Shown piece after piece: positions 35,486 through 45,600 of a stretch of DNA of 64,000 bases; positions within the stretch are counted from its first letter, which is position 1; the number at the start of each line of letters is the position of its first letter. The notes under the pieces are model-generated. The model was not told where the DNA came from, did no database searches, and saw nothing but the letters and a program-made list of their open reading frames with translations. Location: contig NZ_AUDJ01000023.1 in the NCBI RefSeq assembly GCF_000425405.1, forward strand, positions 62,001-126,000, read 5' to 3'. The position numbers and the translations under genes were made by a program. The stretch comes from Ferrimonas kyonanensis DSM 18153. GTDB lineage: Bacteria; Pseudomonadota; Gammaproteobacteria; Enterobacterales; Shewanellaceae.

Positions 35486-37561
35486 ATGAGACAAGGCGCA
35501 TTGGTTTTTCGCCGCTCAGCGTTGGCTGCCAGTATCGGATTGATATTGTCAGGCCCGGCTGCAGCCGTCACTTTCAATTGGGGAGAGATAGAGGGGAGTT
35601 TCGATTCAACCTGGACAGTGGGTGCTGCGTGGCGGGTCGAAGACCGCAACTACAGCAACATTGCCAAGTCCAGCCAGCCAGGCCTGGACTGGACCGGTTA
35701 CGGATTCGATTTTGCCAACGGTCGCTTTAACGAGATCTACGGCGGTGACCAGTTGTTTGCCATGCCGGGTTCCTACTCGGCCAACGGCGACCTGGCAAAC
35801 GTTCTGTACGATCAGGGCGATACCTTCTCTGAAATCTTCAAAGGTCTGCACGAACTCGAGTTGGTGTACGACAACATGGGGATCTTCGTCCGGGGCATGT
35901 ACTTCTATGACAAGCGCATGGAAGACTCCGACTTTGATTACCGCAACCCGGTATCCGGCGCCGAATACGACGTCTGTGCCGATGATAAGGCGTCCGAATA
36001 CGCCTGTTCCGACATTCGGTTGCTCGATGCCTACTTCTTTGCCGACTGGGACATCGGCGACATGCCGCTGTCGGTTCGCATCGGTGAGCAGGTGGTCAGC
36101 TGGGGTGAAAGCACCCTGATTGCCCACGGCATCAACAACATCAACCCGGTGGATCTGGCGCGTTTGCAGGCGCCGGGTTCGGAGCTGAAGGAAGCCTTTA
36201 TTCCGGTTGGGATGGTATGGGCGTCGCTGGGGATCACCGAGAACCTCAACTTCGAAGCCTTCTACCAGTATCGCTGGGAGCAGACTCGTCTGCCGGTGAC
36301 CGGCACCTACTTCTCCAGCAATGACTTCGCCGGCGCCGGCGGCTATGTCAATAACGCCCAGCTGGGCTTCACCTCCAACCCGGACAACACCCTGGACTGG
36401 TTGCTGCAGCAATACAGCCAGCTCAGCATGGTTGCCGGACAGGCTGCGGAAGCGGGCGGGGCGGCTGGCCTGGCGCAGTTGGCGCCGTTTGCGCTGGCTT
36501 ACCCCACCAAAGCCACGCTCATCGGCCATGAAAACGAGCCCGATGATCAGGGCCAGTTCGGTTTGAAACTGGGCTATTTTGCGCCGCAGTGGAACGACAC
36601 CGAATTTGGCTTCTACTTCATGAACTACCACAGCCGTCGTCCGCTGATCAGCGGTCAGACCGCCAACTTCGGTGCCGACGCCGTGGCCGCGGATCTGGCG
36701 ACTCTGGCTGCACTGAATGGCGACGTCAGCCGTCAGGACCTGCTGGATCTGCAGACCTTCTCCAAAGCCGAGTTGGAGTACCCGGAAGACATCAAACTGT
36801 ACGGCGTGTCCTTTAACACCACCATTGGTGATACCTCGGTGGCCGGTGAAGTGGCTTACCGTCAGGATGAACCGCTGCAGATTGATGACGTAGAACTGCT
36901 GTTTGCCGCCATGCCCGAGCAGCTGTACAACGCCGATCCGGTCACCTACGCCATCTTTAAGGACCTGTCGCAGTACACGCTGCCCGACGGCTCTAAAGCC
37001 GGACCCGGTGAGAGCGCTCCGGGCTACGTCTTGACCGACAGCACCCAGGTACAGATGACCCTGACCCACATCTTCGGCCCCACCATGGGCGCGGACAACT
37101 TCCTGATGCTGGCTGAAGTGGGCGGCGTGTGGTTGCACGACATGCCCGACGAAGCGGTATTGCGGATGAATGGTCCTGGCACCGAGCGTGCCGGCTCTGC
37201 CGGACGGGAAGATAACCTGGCGGTGCTGGACATTCTCCATAACGGCCCGGAAGAAGACGCCTTCCCAACCGACTCCGCCTGGGGCTACCGTCTGGTGGCT
37301 AAGTGGGATTATTCCAACGTCGCCTTTGGCTGGAACGTGTCGCCACGAGTGGTGTTCTCTCACGACGTCAGCGGTACCACACCGGATCCACTGTTCCTGT
37401 TCGTGGAAGAGCGCAAGTCGGCCTCGGCCACCCTGAGCTTCGACTACCAGAGCCGCTGGTCAGCCGATCTCAGTTACAACGCTTTCTGGGACGGAAAGGG
37501 TTCTACTAACTCCATGGAAGACAAAGACTTTGTCTCCTTTAACCTTAAGTTCTCTATCTAA
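35486..37561 (+). CDS. DUF1302 outer-membrane beta-barrel protein
   Basis: 691 residues with a signal peptide (about residues 1-26, ending AAA) and a long beta-rich body of alternating aromatic strands ending DFVSFNLKFSI, a C-terminal phenylalanine-type barrel terminus. DUF1302 proteins are found beside DUF1329, YCF48-like and MMPL transporter genes, as here, and are suspected to be outer-membrane channels for hydrophobic molecules. ATG 35486 follows GGGAAGGGAG. Confidence 0.88.
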   Translation: MRQGALVFRRSALAASIGLILSGPAAAVTFNWGEIEGSFDSTWTVGAAWRVEDRNYSNIAKSSQPGLDWTGYGFDFANGRFNEIYGGDQLFAMPGSYSANGDLANVLYDQGDTFSEIFKGLHELELVYDNMGIFVRGMYFYDKRMEDSDFDYRNPVSGAEYDVCADDKASEYACSDIRLLDAYFFADWDIGDMPLSVRIGEQVVSWGESTLIAHGINNINPVDLARLQAPGSELKEAFIPVGMVWASLGITENLNFEAFYQYRWEQTRLPVTGTYFSSNDFAGAGGYVNNAQLGFTSNPDNTLDWLLQQYSQLSMVAGQAAEAGGAAGLAQLAPFALAYPTKATLIGHENEPDDQGQFGLKLGYFAPQWNDTEFGFYFMNYHSRRPLISGQTANFGADAVAADLATLAALNGDVSRQDLLDLQTFSKAELEYPEDIKLYGVSFNTTIGDTSVAGEVAYRQDEPLQIDDVELLFAAMPEQLYNADPVTYAIFKDLSQYTLPDGSKAGPGESAPGYVLTDSTQVQMTLTHIFGPTMGADNFLMLAEVGGVWLHDMPDEAVLRMNGPGTERAGSAGREDNLAVLDILHNGPEEDAFPTDSAWGYRLVAKWDYSNVAFGWNVSPRVVFSHDVSGTTPDPLFLFVEERKSASATLSFDYQSRWSADLSYNAFWDGKGSTNSMEDKDFVSFNLKFSI

Positions 37562-37576
37562 CGGGGGAGAGGGGAA

Positions 37577-38941
37577 ATGAAAAAATTCAGTATTATTGCC
37601 GCAGCACTCGCCGTATCGTGCAGCTTTGGGGTCGCCGCCAAGGTGACGCCGGAGCAGGCCAAGGCTTTGGGTTCCACGCTGACGCCGGTGGGTGCAGAGA
37701 AAGCGGGTAACGCCGATGGTTCCATTCCGGCCTGGGATGGCGGCATCACTCAGGCGCCCGCAGGCTATCAGCCTGGCCAATTCCACACCGATCCTTACGC
37801 CGGCGATGCGATGTTGTACTCCATTACCGCCGCCAACGTGGATCAGTATAAGGCGCTGCTGACACCCGGTGTCATCAAGATGTTCGAGATGTACCCGGAC
37901 ACGTTCAAGATGGATGTGTTTCCGACCCATCGTAGCGCCTCTTACCCTCAGTTCATCTACGACGCGTCGGTGGCCAACGCCACCACCGCCGAACTGGTGG
38001 CCGGGGGCAACGGCCTGAAGAACGCCGCCATCGGAGTGCCATTCCCAATACCGGCTAACGGTTTGGAAGCGATCTGGAACCACATCCTGCGTTATCGCGG
38101 TACCGACGCCCACATTCTTCGGGGGCAGGCGGCACCAACTGCCGGCGGCAGCTACACCCTGGTGAAGACCGACGAGAAGATTAAGTTCCTCTACTCGCGT
38201 CCGGACGCCAACGCCGCCGCGCTGGAAAAAGACAACCTGCTGTTCTACTTCAAGCAGGTGGTGACCTCTCCGGCTCGCCTGGCGGGAACCGCGCTGCTGG
38301 TGCATGAGACCATGGACCAGGAGAAAGAACCGCGTAAGGCCTGGACTTACAACACCGGACAACGCCGGGTTCGCCGGGCCCCTAATGTGGCCTTCGATAC
38401 TCCGGGCACCGCCTCCGATGGCATGCGTACCACCGACGATTTCGACATGTACAATGGCTCGCCGTCCCGCTACAACTGGACCCTCAAGGGTAAGAAGGAG
38501 TTGTTGATTCCTTACAACAACTACAAGTTGCACGGTGCCGACATCAAGTACAAAGAGATCCTCAAGCCGGGCCACATCAACATGGATCTGGTGCGCTGGG
38601 AAAAACACCGGGTATGGGAGGTGGAAGCCACACTGAAAGATGGCATCAGCCACCTGTACAAGACCCGTACTTTCTATCTGGATGAGGACAGCTGGCAGGT
38701 AAGCATGGTCGACCTGTACGACAAGCGTGATGAGCTGTATCGCGTCGGCATGGCGCACGCGGTCAACTACTACGACCTGCCGACGGTCTGGACCACCCTG
38801 GAAGTGTTCTACGATCTGAGTTCTCGTCGTTACCTGGCCATGGGGCTGGATAACGAAGACGGTGTCGCCAGCTTCGATGAGGAGTTCAGCGTCAAGAAGG
38901 AGTTTACTACCAACTCACTGCGTCGCAGCGGACGTCGCTAA
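37577..38941 (+). CDS. DUF1329 family periplasmic protein
   Basis: 454 residues with a clear signal peptide (about 1-21, cleaved near VAAK). The DUF1329 body has the pattern GNADGSIPAWDGGI near the N-terminus and YDLSSRRYLAMGL near the C-terminus; the fold resembles LolA/LolB-type lipoprotein-sorting factors. It likely carries a hydrophobic ligand across the periplasm between the barrel upstream and the transporter downstream. Confidence 0.88.
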   Translation: MKKFSIIAAALAVSCSFGVAAKVTPEQAKALGSTLTPVGAEKAGNADGSIPAWDGGITQAPAGYQPGQFHTDPYAGDAMLYSITAANVDQYKALLTPGVIKMFEMYPDTFKMDVFPTHRSASYPQFIYDASVANATTAELVAGGNGLKNAAIGVPFPIPANGLEAIWNHILRYRGTDAHILRGQAAPTAGGSYTLVKTDEKIKFLYSRPDANAAALEKDNLLFYFKQVVTSPARLAGTALLVHETMDQEKEPRKAWTYNTGQRRVRRAPNVAFDTPGTASDGMRTTDDFDMYNGSPSRYNWTLKGKKELLIPYNNYKLHGADIKYKEILKPGHINMDLVRWEKHRVWEVEATLKDGISHLYKTRTFYLDEDSWQVSMVDLYDKRDELYRVGMAHAVNYYDLPTVWTTLEVFYDLSSRRYLAMGLDNEDGVASFDEEFSVKKEFTTNSLRRSGRR

Positions 38942-38960
38942 TCACATCACAATAAGAATA

Positions 38961-38980
38961 GGGGGCACCCCGGTGCCCCC
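38961..38980 (+). other. Intercistronic perfect hairpin
   Basis: GGGGGCACC-CC-GGTGCCCCC is a perfect 9-bp stem between the DUF1329 and YCF48-like genes, without a T-run. It is likely an mRNA processing or stabilising element that sets a difference in expression within the operon. Confidence 0.6.
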
Positions 38981-38996
38981 GCTATGGAATATAACT

Positions 38997-40019
38997 ATGC
39001 GGTATACAATGTTATTTCCGCTTGTGCTGATCGGAACGCCCGTCCTGGCGGATGTCCCCACTCCATTGCCCAATCCGGCAATTCATGCCACCAAAGCAAG
39101 CGTCAGTCCGATGATGAGCCTGGCTCAGACTTCGGCTGGGATGATTGCGGTGGGCAACCGGGGTCACGTTCTGTATTCGTCAAGCGTTAAGGGAGAGTGG
39201 CAACAGGCCAAGGTGCCGGTCAGTACCATGCTGACCCGGGTAGTGATGGTGAACGATAACCAGGGCTGGGCTCTGGGCCATGACGCCACCATACTGCGCA
39301 CCGACGACGGCGGTGCCAGCTGGCAGTTGCAGCAGTGGTTGCCTGAGGTTGAGATTCCCCTGCTCGATGCCCATTTCTTCGATGTCGACAACGGCATCGC
39401 CGTGGGCGCCTACGGCCAGCTGTTTCGCACCGCCGATGGCGGTAAACACTGGCAGTTCGAGTTTCTCGACTCACTGCTCATCGAAGACGATCGACTCTAT
39501 CTGGAGGAGATTCGCGCCGAGAGTGAGGAGGACTACCTGGCCGAGCGGGCGGCGATGCTGCCTCACATCAACGGCATCACCCAACTCAAAGACGGCTCAC
39601 TGTTTATCGTCGGTGAGATGGGGCTGATGGCCCGCTCCAGCGATCAGGGCAGGACCTGGACCCGTCTGCCGGAGATCTACTTTGGTTCTCTGTTGGACAT
39701 GGTAGAGACTCAGGGAGGCGACTGGGTGGCCTTCGGTCTGCGCGGCAACGTGTTCCAAAGTACCGATCAGGGTCAAAGCTGGTACCCGCTGGAGGTCGAC
39801 ACCCTGTCCACCTTCAACGGCGGCCGGGTCATGAGCGACGGCAGCGTTATTCTGGTTGCCAACGGCGGCATTCTGGCCCGCCGTGAAAAAGACAGCGACG
39901 ATTTTGTCGTCCACCAGGTGGCCAAAGGTCAGGATCTGGTGGATGTGGTGGAAGGGAAGCCCGGACAGTACTGGGTTGTCGGTTCCCACGGTGTTCAAGA
40001 CATCACCTTAAAGCAGTAA
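38997..40019 (+). CDS. YCF48/BNR-repeat periplasmic protein
   Basis: 340 residues with a signal peptide (about 1-18) and a beta-propeller built from BNR/YCF48-type repeats, seen as ILRTDDGGASWQL, LFRTADGGKHWQFE, MARSSDQGRTWTRL and VFQSTDQGQSWYPL. The homologous plant/cyanobacterial domain is an assembly factor; the bacterial role is unknown. The start MRYTMLF is preferred because an upstream extension would run through the preceding hairpin. It lies between the DUF1329 and transporter genes. Confidence 0.85.
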   Translation: MRYTMLFPLVLIGTPVLADVPTPLPNPAIHATKASVSPMMSLAQTSAGMIAVGNRGHVLYSSSVKGEWQQAKVPVSTMLTRVVMVNDNQGWALGHDATILRTDDGGASWQLQQWLPEVEIPLLDAHFFDVDNGIAVGAYGQLFRTADGGKHWQFEFLDSLLIEDDRLYLEEIRAESEEDYLAERAAMLPHINGITQLKDGSLFIVGEMGLMARSSDQGRTWTRLPEIYFGSLLDMVETQGGDWVAFGLRGNVFQSTDQGQSWYPLEVDTLSTFNGGRVMSDGSVILVANGGILARREKDSDDFVVHQVAKGQDLVDVVEGKPGQYWVVGSHGVQDITLKQ

Positions 40020-40028
40020 GGAGCAGTT

Positions 40029-42392
40029 ATGACCACAAGGATGGTGAATTGGATTGAACAGCTGTTGTTCCGGCACCGGAAATTGGTGATGGCGGTGTTT
40101 GCCCTTGCCACGGTGGCGTTGGCCTTCAGTGCCAGTCAGCTAAAGATGGATGCGGCCTTTACCAAGAACATACCGCTCAATCATCCCTACATGGCCACCT
40201 ACCTCAAGCACCAGGAGCAGTTTGGCGGCGCCAACAGCATCATGGTGGCGGTCGAGGACAGCAGTGGCAACATCTTCAACCCCAAGTTCTTTGATGTGCT
40301 GCGGGAGATTCACGATCAGCTGTTCTTCGTGCCCGGGGTTAACCGTAGCCTGGTGAAATCCCTGTATTCCCCTTCAACCCGGTTTACCGAGGTGGTGGAA
40401 GACGGTTTTCAGGGGGGGCCGGTGATCCCCGCCGACTTCAGGCCGACCGAGGAAGGGCTGGCGGTGGTCAAGGGCAACATCGAAAAGGCCGGCGCCGTAG
40501 GACGGCTGGTGGCCGATGATTTCAGTGCCGCCATGGTCAGCGCGCAACTGTTGGACCGCATCGCCCTCAATGAGCAGGAGCGAGCCGAGGCCCAGGCCCT
40601 GGGGCTGACGGACATGACCAAGCCCATGGACGTGCTGGCACTGGCTGAGACTCTGGAGCAGGAGCTGCGGGTCAAGTATCAGGATGACCAGATAAAGATT
40701 CACATCATCGGTTTCGCCAAGATGGCCGGGGATGTGGCCGAAGGTGCGGCCGGTGTGGTGGCGTTTTTTGTTATTGCCCTGTTCATCACCGCGCTGATGG
40801 TGTGGTACTTCTGCCGCAGCATCAAGCTGACCCTGCTGCCGCTGCTGTGTTCGCTGATCGCGGTGGTGTGGCAGCTGGGGGGCCTGACGGTGCTGGGCTT
40901 TGGCCTGGATCCCATGTCGATTCTGGTGCCGTTTCTGGTATTCGCCATCGGCGTCAGTCACGGGGTGCAGATGATCAATGCCGTCGGCCATAAGGTAGCC
41001 GAAGGCCATAACGCCAAGGCGGCGGCGCAGCTGGCGTTTCGCAGCCTGTTGATCCCCGGTGGCGTGGCACTGCTGTCGGACACCATCGGCTTTCTGACCC
41101 TGCTGTCCATCGACATCGGCATCATTCGCGAATTGGCCATCACCGCGTCACTGGGTGTGGCGGTGATCATCCTTACCAACCTGGTGCTGCTGCCGGTGCT
41201 GCTGTCGTTTGTTACCTTCAGTGAACGTTACCTGGCCAAGATGCGGGTTGCCCATGCTTCGGTATCGCCGGTCTGGAAGGCAATTTCGGTGTTCGCCTCC
41301 AAACGCTGGGCGGTGATCATCGTGTCGGCGGCGGTGGTGCTCTATGGCGCCGGCTACCTTAAGTCGCAGCAGATGAAGATTGGCGATCTGCATGCCGGGG
41401 CGCCGGCCTTAAAGGCCGACAGTCGCTATAACCTGGACACGGCCTTCATTACCGACAAGTTCTCCATTACCACCGACGTACTGACGGTGATCGTGGAGGG
41501 CTTCCCGGAAGCCTGTACCTATCACCATGTGCTGGAACGCATCGACAGGTTCCAGTGGCAGATGGAAAACGTGCCCGGGGTGGAGTCTGCGGCCAGTCTG
41601 GGCTCGGTGGCGCGAGTGGTCAACGGCGGCTTTAACGAGGGCAACCCGCGCTGGCGGGTGCTGCCTAGAACCACCGCGACTCTGGTGCAGTCGGTGGCGC
41701 AGATCCCCACCTCCACCGGCCTGCTTAACAACGACTGCAGCGTGATGCCGGTGTACCTGTTCCTGAAAGATCACAAGGCGGTGACCATCGACACCGTGGT
41801 GGCAGAAGTCAAGAAGCTGACGTCAGAGTACGACACCGACGAGCTGAAGTTCCGCCTGGCCTCCGGTCCGGTGGGGGTGATGGCGGCCACCAACGAAGCG
41901 GTAGAAGCGGCGCAGACGCCGATGATGCTGTACGTCTACGGGGCGGTATTCCTGTTGTGTCTGGTTAGCTTCCGCTCCATCCGTGCCACCATTGCGGTGA
42001 TTGTGCCACTGTACCTGGTGTCGACCCTGGCACAGGCATTGATGAGCATGCTGGAGATTGGCCTGACGGTCTCGACCCTGCCGGTGATCGCCCTGGGGGT
42101 GGGCATCGGTGTCGACTATGGCATCTACATCCTGTCGAGCATGTCGATTCTGTTGCGTGAGGGCATGCCGGTGCAGCAGGCTTACCTCAAAGCGCTGTGC
42201 GATCGGGGTAACGCGGTGGTGTTCACCGGCATCACCCTGGCGGTGGGGGTCAGCACCTGGGTATTCTCGGCGCTGAAGTTCCAGATGGACATGGGCATAA
42301 TGTTGACGTTTATGTTCCTAGTGAACATGTTAGCCGCGATTATTCTCCTGCCAGCAATGGTTAAGTTGTTGTGGTTTAATCGAAAAGCCTGA
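40029..42392 (+). CDS. MMPL/RND-family transporter
   Basis: 787 residues in the RND superfamily, with about twelve membrane segments in two sets of six separated by large periplasmic loops (after TM1 and after TM7). It shows the RND features VSHGVQMINAVGHK and GVGIGVDYGIYILSS. It resembles HpnN/MMPL proteins that export lipids or hopanoids. It closes the four-gene operon; the combination suggests movement of a hydrophobic substrate across the envelope, direction unknown. Confidence 0.88.
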   Translation: MTTRMVNWIEQLLFRHRKLVMAVFALATVALAFSASQLKMDAAFTKNIPLNHPYMATYLKHQEQFGGANSIMVAVEDSSGNIFNPKFFDVLREIHDQLFFVPGVNRSLVKSLYSPSTRFTEVVEDGFQGGPVIPADFRPTEEGLAVVKGNIEKAGAVGRLVADDFSAAMVSAQLLDRIALNEQERAEAQALGLTDMTKPMDVLALAETLEQELRVKYQDDQIKIHIIGFAKMAGDVAEGAAGVVAFFVIALFITALMVWYFCRSIKLTLLPLLCSLIAVVWQLGGLTVLGFGLDPMSILVPFLVFAIGVSHGVQMINAVGHKVAEGHNAKAAAQLAFRSLLIPGGVALLSDTIGFLTLLSIDIGIIRELAITASLGVAVIILTNLVLLPVLLSFVTFSERYLAKMRVAHASVSPVWKAISVFASKRWAVIIVSAAVVLYGAGYLKSQQMKIGDLHAGAPALKADSRYNLDTAFITDKFSITTDVLTVIVEGFPEACTYHHVLERIDRFQWQMENVPGVESAASLGSVARVVNGGFNEGNPRWRVLPRTTATLVQSVAQIPTSTGLLNNDCSVMPVYLFLKDHKAVTIDTVVAEVKKLTSEYDTDELKFRLASGPVGVMAATNEAVEAAQTPMMLYVYGAVFLLCLVSFRSIRATIAVIVPLYLVSTLAQALMSMLEIGLTVSTLPVIALGVGIGVDYGIYILSSMSILLREGMPVQQAYLKALCDRGNAVVFTGITLAVGVSTWVFSALKFQMDMGIMLTFMFLVNMLAAIILLPAMVKLLWFNRKA

Positions 42393-42415
42393 TTGCCTAA
42401 ATAGGCACCATGAAT

Positions 42416-42439
42416 AAAAAGGCCGCATTTGCGGCCTTT
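42416..42439 (+). terminator. Rho-independent terminator after the MMPL transporter
   Basis: AAAAAGGCCGC-ATTT-GCGGCCTTTGTT: a 6-bp stem with flanking A- and T-rich runs. Confidence 0.85.
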
Positions 42440-42647
42440 GTTGCATAGAAAGCGTGCATTATTGACGCTTTTTTCAGATCTTCCTGTTTAACCGCCTATA
42501 ACCGCTATTTTCGAAAGTGGATTGTGCTCACAGTTCCCAAAAAATGGTGATACACTTCGCTTCAAGTCGCGGGGCCGAAGGGGCCGCTGCGGCTGGAAAA
42601 AACCATAATAAAATACTGGTGCCATTGCAGCAGAGGGAATAAGCAAC

Positions 42648-45600
42648 ATGGCTAATAACGATTCCATCCCTTCCGTACTTCTAGACAACGTTGTGGCCCT
42701 CATCCACAACAACATGCCGAAAAAAGAAGCCGCGCTTCTGGAAAGTTTCGCGCACTCTCTCTACGGGACCTTGTCCCGCGACGATCTCTACGCCCGCAGT
42801 GACAGCGACCTTTACGGCGCCATTCTCAGCCTTTGGAACAGCCTCAATACCGTGACCGCAGGCGCGGCCTTTAACCGAGTGTTCAATCCGGCCCAAAGCA
42901 CCCACGGCTGGCAGTCCAACCACACCGTGGTGGAGATGATTCAGCCGGACATGCCGTTTTTGGTGGACTCGGTGTCCATGGCCCTGAACCGCATCGGGGT
43001 GACCTCGCACCTGTTGATCCACGTGCCGTTGGCCATCAGTCGCGACAAGCAGGGCCGCATTACCGCGCTGCGTTCGCTGGCGGATGCCAAGCCCAAGGAT
43101 GAACGCACCGCGGTGTTCTTGATTGAGGTGGACAACCTCACCACCCAGGAGGAGATCTCCGGGTTGGAGAATGAACTTAACTCGGTGGTGGCCGACGTCG
43201 AGTCCTCGGTCAACGACTGGGAGGCGATGCGGGCCCAGATGGGCGAGACCGTCAAAGAGATGATCGCCTCCGACAGCGACGGTAAGCACAAGGAAAGCTC
43301 GCAGTTTATGCAGTTCCTGCTCGACCATCATTTCACCTTGTTGGGCTTCCGTCGCTACGACCTCAAAGCGGTGTCCGGCGACATCGAGTTGGTGCCGCTG
43401 ATGGAAACCGGCTTGGGGATGATGCGGTCCAAGGAGAACGGCCGTGAGAATCTGCTGCTGTCGACCCTGCCTGAAGCCGCCCGGCGCGAAGCCCTGGGCG
43501 AGCATCCGCTGGTATTGACCAAAACCAACTCCAAGAGTCGGGTACACCGGCCGGCCTACATCGATTACATTGGTGTGAAGCGATTTGACGACAACGGCAA
43601 GGTGATCGGCGAAGACCGCTTCATCGGCCTGTATGCGTCTACCGTCTACAACCGCAGCCCTCGCGGCATTCCGCTGCTGTCCGGCAAGCTGGACCGAGTG
43701 ATGCAACGCTCCAAGCTGGCGCCGAAGTCCCACGATTACAAAGCGCTGATGAACGTGCTGGAAACCTACCCTCGGGACGAACTGATTCAGGCCACCGAGC
43801 AGGAACTGCTGGAGTTTGGCCTTGGCGTGCTGCAGATGCAGGACCGCGACAAGGTGCGGTTGTTCCTGCGCAAGGATCTGTTTGGTCGCTTTATCTCGGC
43901 CATGGTGTATGTCTCTAAAGACCGTTACAACACCCAACTGCGGGTCAACACTCAGCAGTTGCTGGCGGAGCATTTCCGAACTCAGGAAGACGTGGAGTTC
44001 ACCACTTTCTTCTCCGAGTCGACCCTGGCCCGAACCCATTACCTGGTAAAAGTCGAAGATAACGATATGGATATTGATGTCACTGAGTTGGAAACCAACT
44101 TGGTTGAGCTGACCCGCTCCTGGGAAGATAAGGTCGACAGCGCCCTGCGCAAAACCTTTGGCCAGGCCAAGGGTAAGGCGATTGCCAATAACTACATTCC
44201 TGGCTTCCCTCGCAGCTACAAAGAGGACGTGTTGCCGTCGGCGGCGGTGGTGGACGTGGCCAAGCTGGCCAAGCTGGGCGACGATCACAACCTGGGCATG
44301 CTGTTCTACCAGCCGCAGGAAGCGGTACTGGACAGCAACCACGTTCGGCTGAAGCTGTTCCATAAGGATGAGCCCATCCACCTGTCGGACGTGCTGCCGA
44401 TGCTGGAGAACTTCGGCCTGCGGGTGATCGGAGAGCGTCCGTACTGCATCAACACCAGCGACGGTCAGGTGTACTGGGTGCTGGACTTCAACATGACCCT
44501 GTCCGGCAACATCGACGCCGACATCAACGCCTCACAGCAGCGATTCCAGGATGCCTTTGCCAAGGTGTGGTCCGGCGCGCTGGAAGACGATGGTTTTAAC
44601 CGCCTGATCCTGTCTGCCGGGCTGACCGGCCGTGAAGCCAGTGTGCTGCGTTCCTACGCCAAGTACATGCGTCAAATCGACGGTACTTTCTCGCAAAGCT
44701 ACATCGAAGAGACGCTGAGCCACTACCCGCACATCGCCACCTTGCTGGTGAAGATGTTCGATCGTAAGTTCAACCCGAGTTCGAAGACCAAACGGGATCT
44801 GGACAAGCAGGTGGAACTGGCCAACACCTATCTGGACGACGTCAGTAACCTCGACGACGACCGCATCATTCGTCGCTTCATCGAACTGATGCAGGCGACC
44901 CTGAGAACCAATTTCTATCAGCGCGGCGACAACGGCGCAGAGAAGAGCTACATCTCCTACAAATTCTCGCCGATGATGATTCCGGAGATGCCGCTGCCGC
45001 TGCCGAAGTTTGAGATCTTCGTCTACTCGCCTCGCGTGGAAGGGGTGCACCTGCGGGGCGCCAAAGTGGCCCGCGGTGGCTTGCGCTGGTCCGATCGCCG
45101 TGAAGATTTCCGGACCGAAGTACTGGGGCTGGTGAAGGCGCAGCAGGTTAAGAACACCGTCATCGTGCCGTCCGGTGCCAAGGGCGGTTTCGTCTGTAAG
45201 AACCTGCCGTCGGAGCGCGAAGCCATGCTGGCGGAAGGCAAGGCCTGCTACCAGATTTTCATCAGCGCGCTGCTGGACATCACCGACAACATCGTTGCCG
45301 GTGAGTTGACCCCACCGCAACAGGTGGTCCGCCACGATGAAGACGACCCCTACCTGGTGGTCGCGGCGGACAAGGGCACCGCCACCTTCTCGGACATCGC
45401 CAACGCCATCTCTGAAAGCTACGATTTCTGGCTCGGCGATGCCTTCGCCTCCGGTGGTCAGTTTGGTTACGACCATAAGAAGATGGGCATCACCGCCCGC
45501 GGCGCCTGGGAGTCGGTGAAGCGCCATTTCCGTGAACTGGGGGTGAACTGCCAGACCACCGACTTTACCTGTCTGGGTATCGGCGACATGGCCGGCGACG

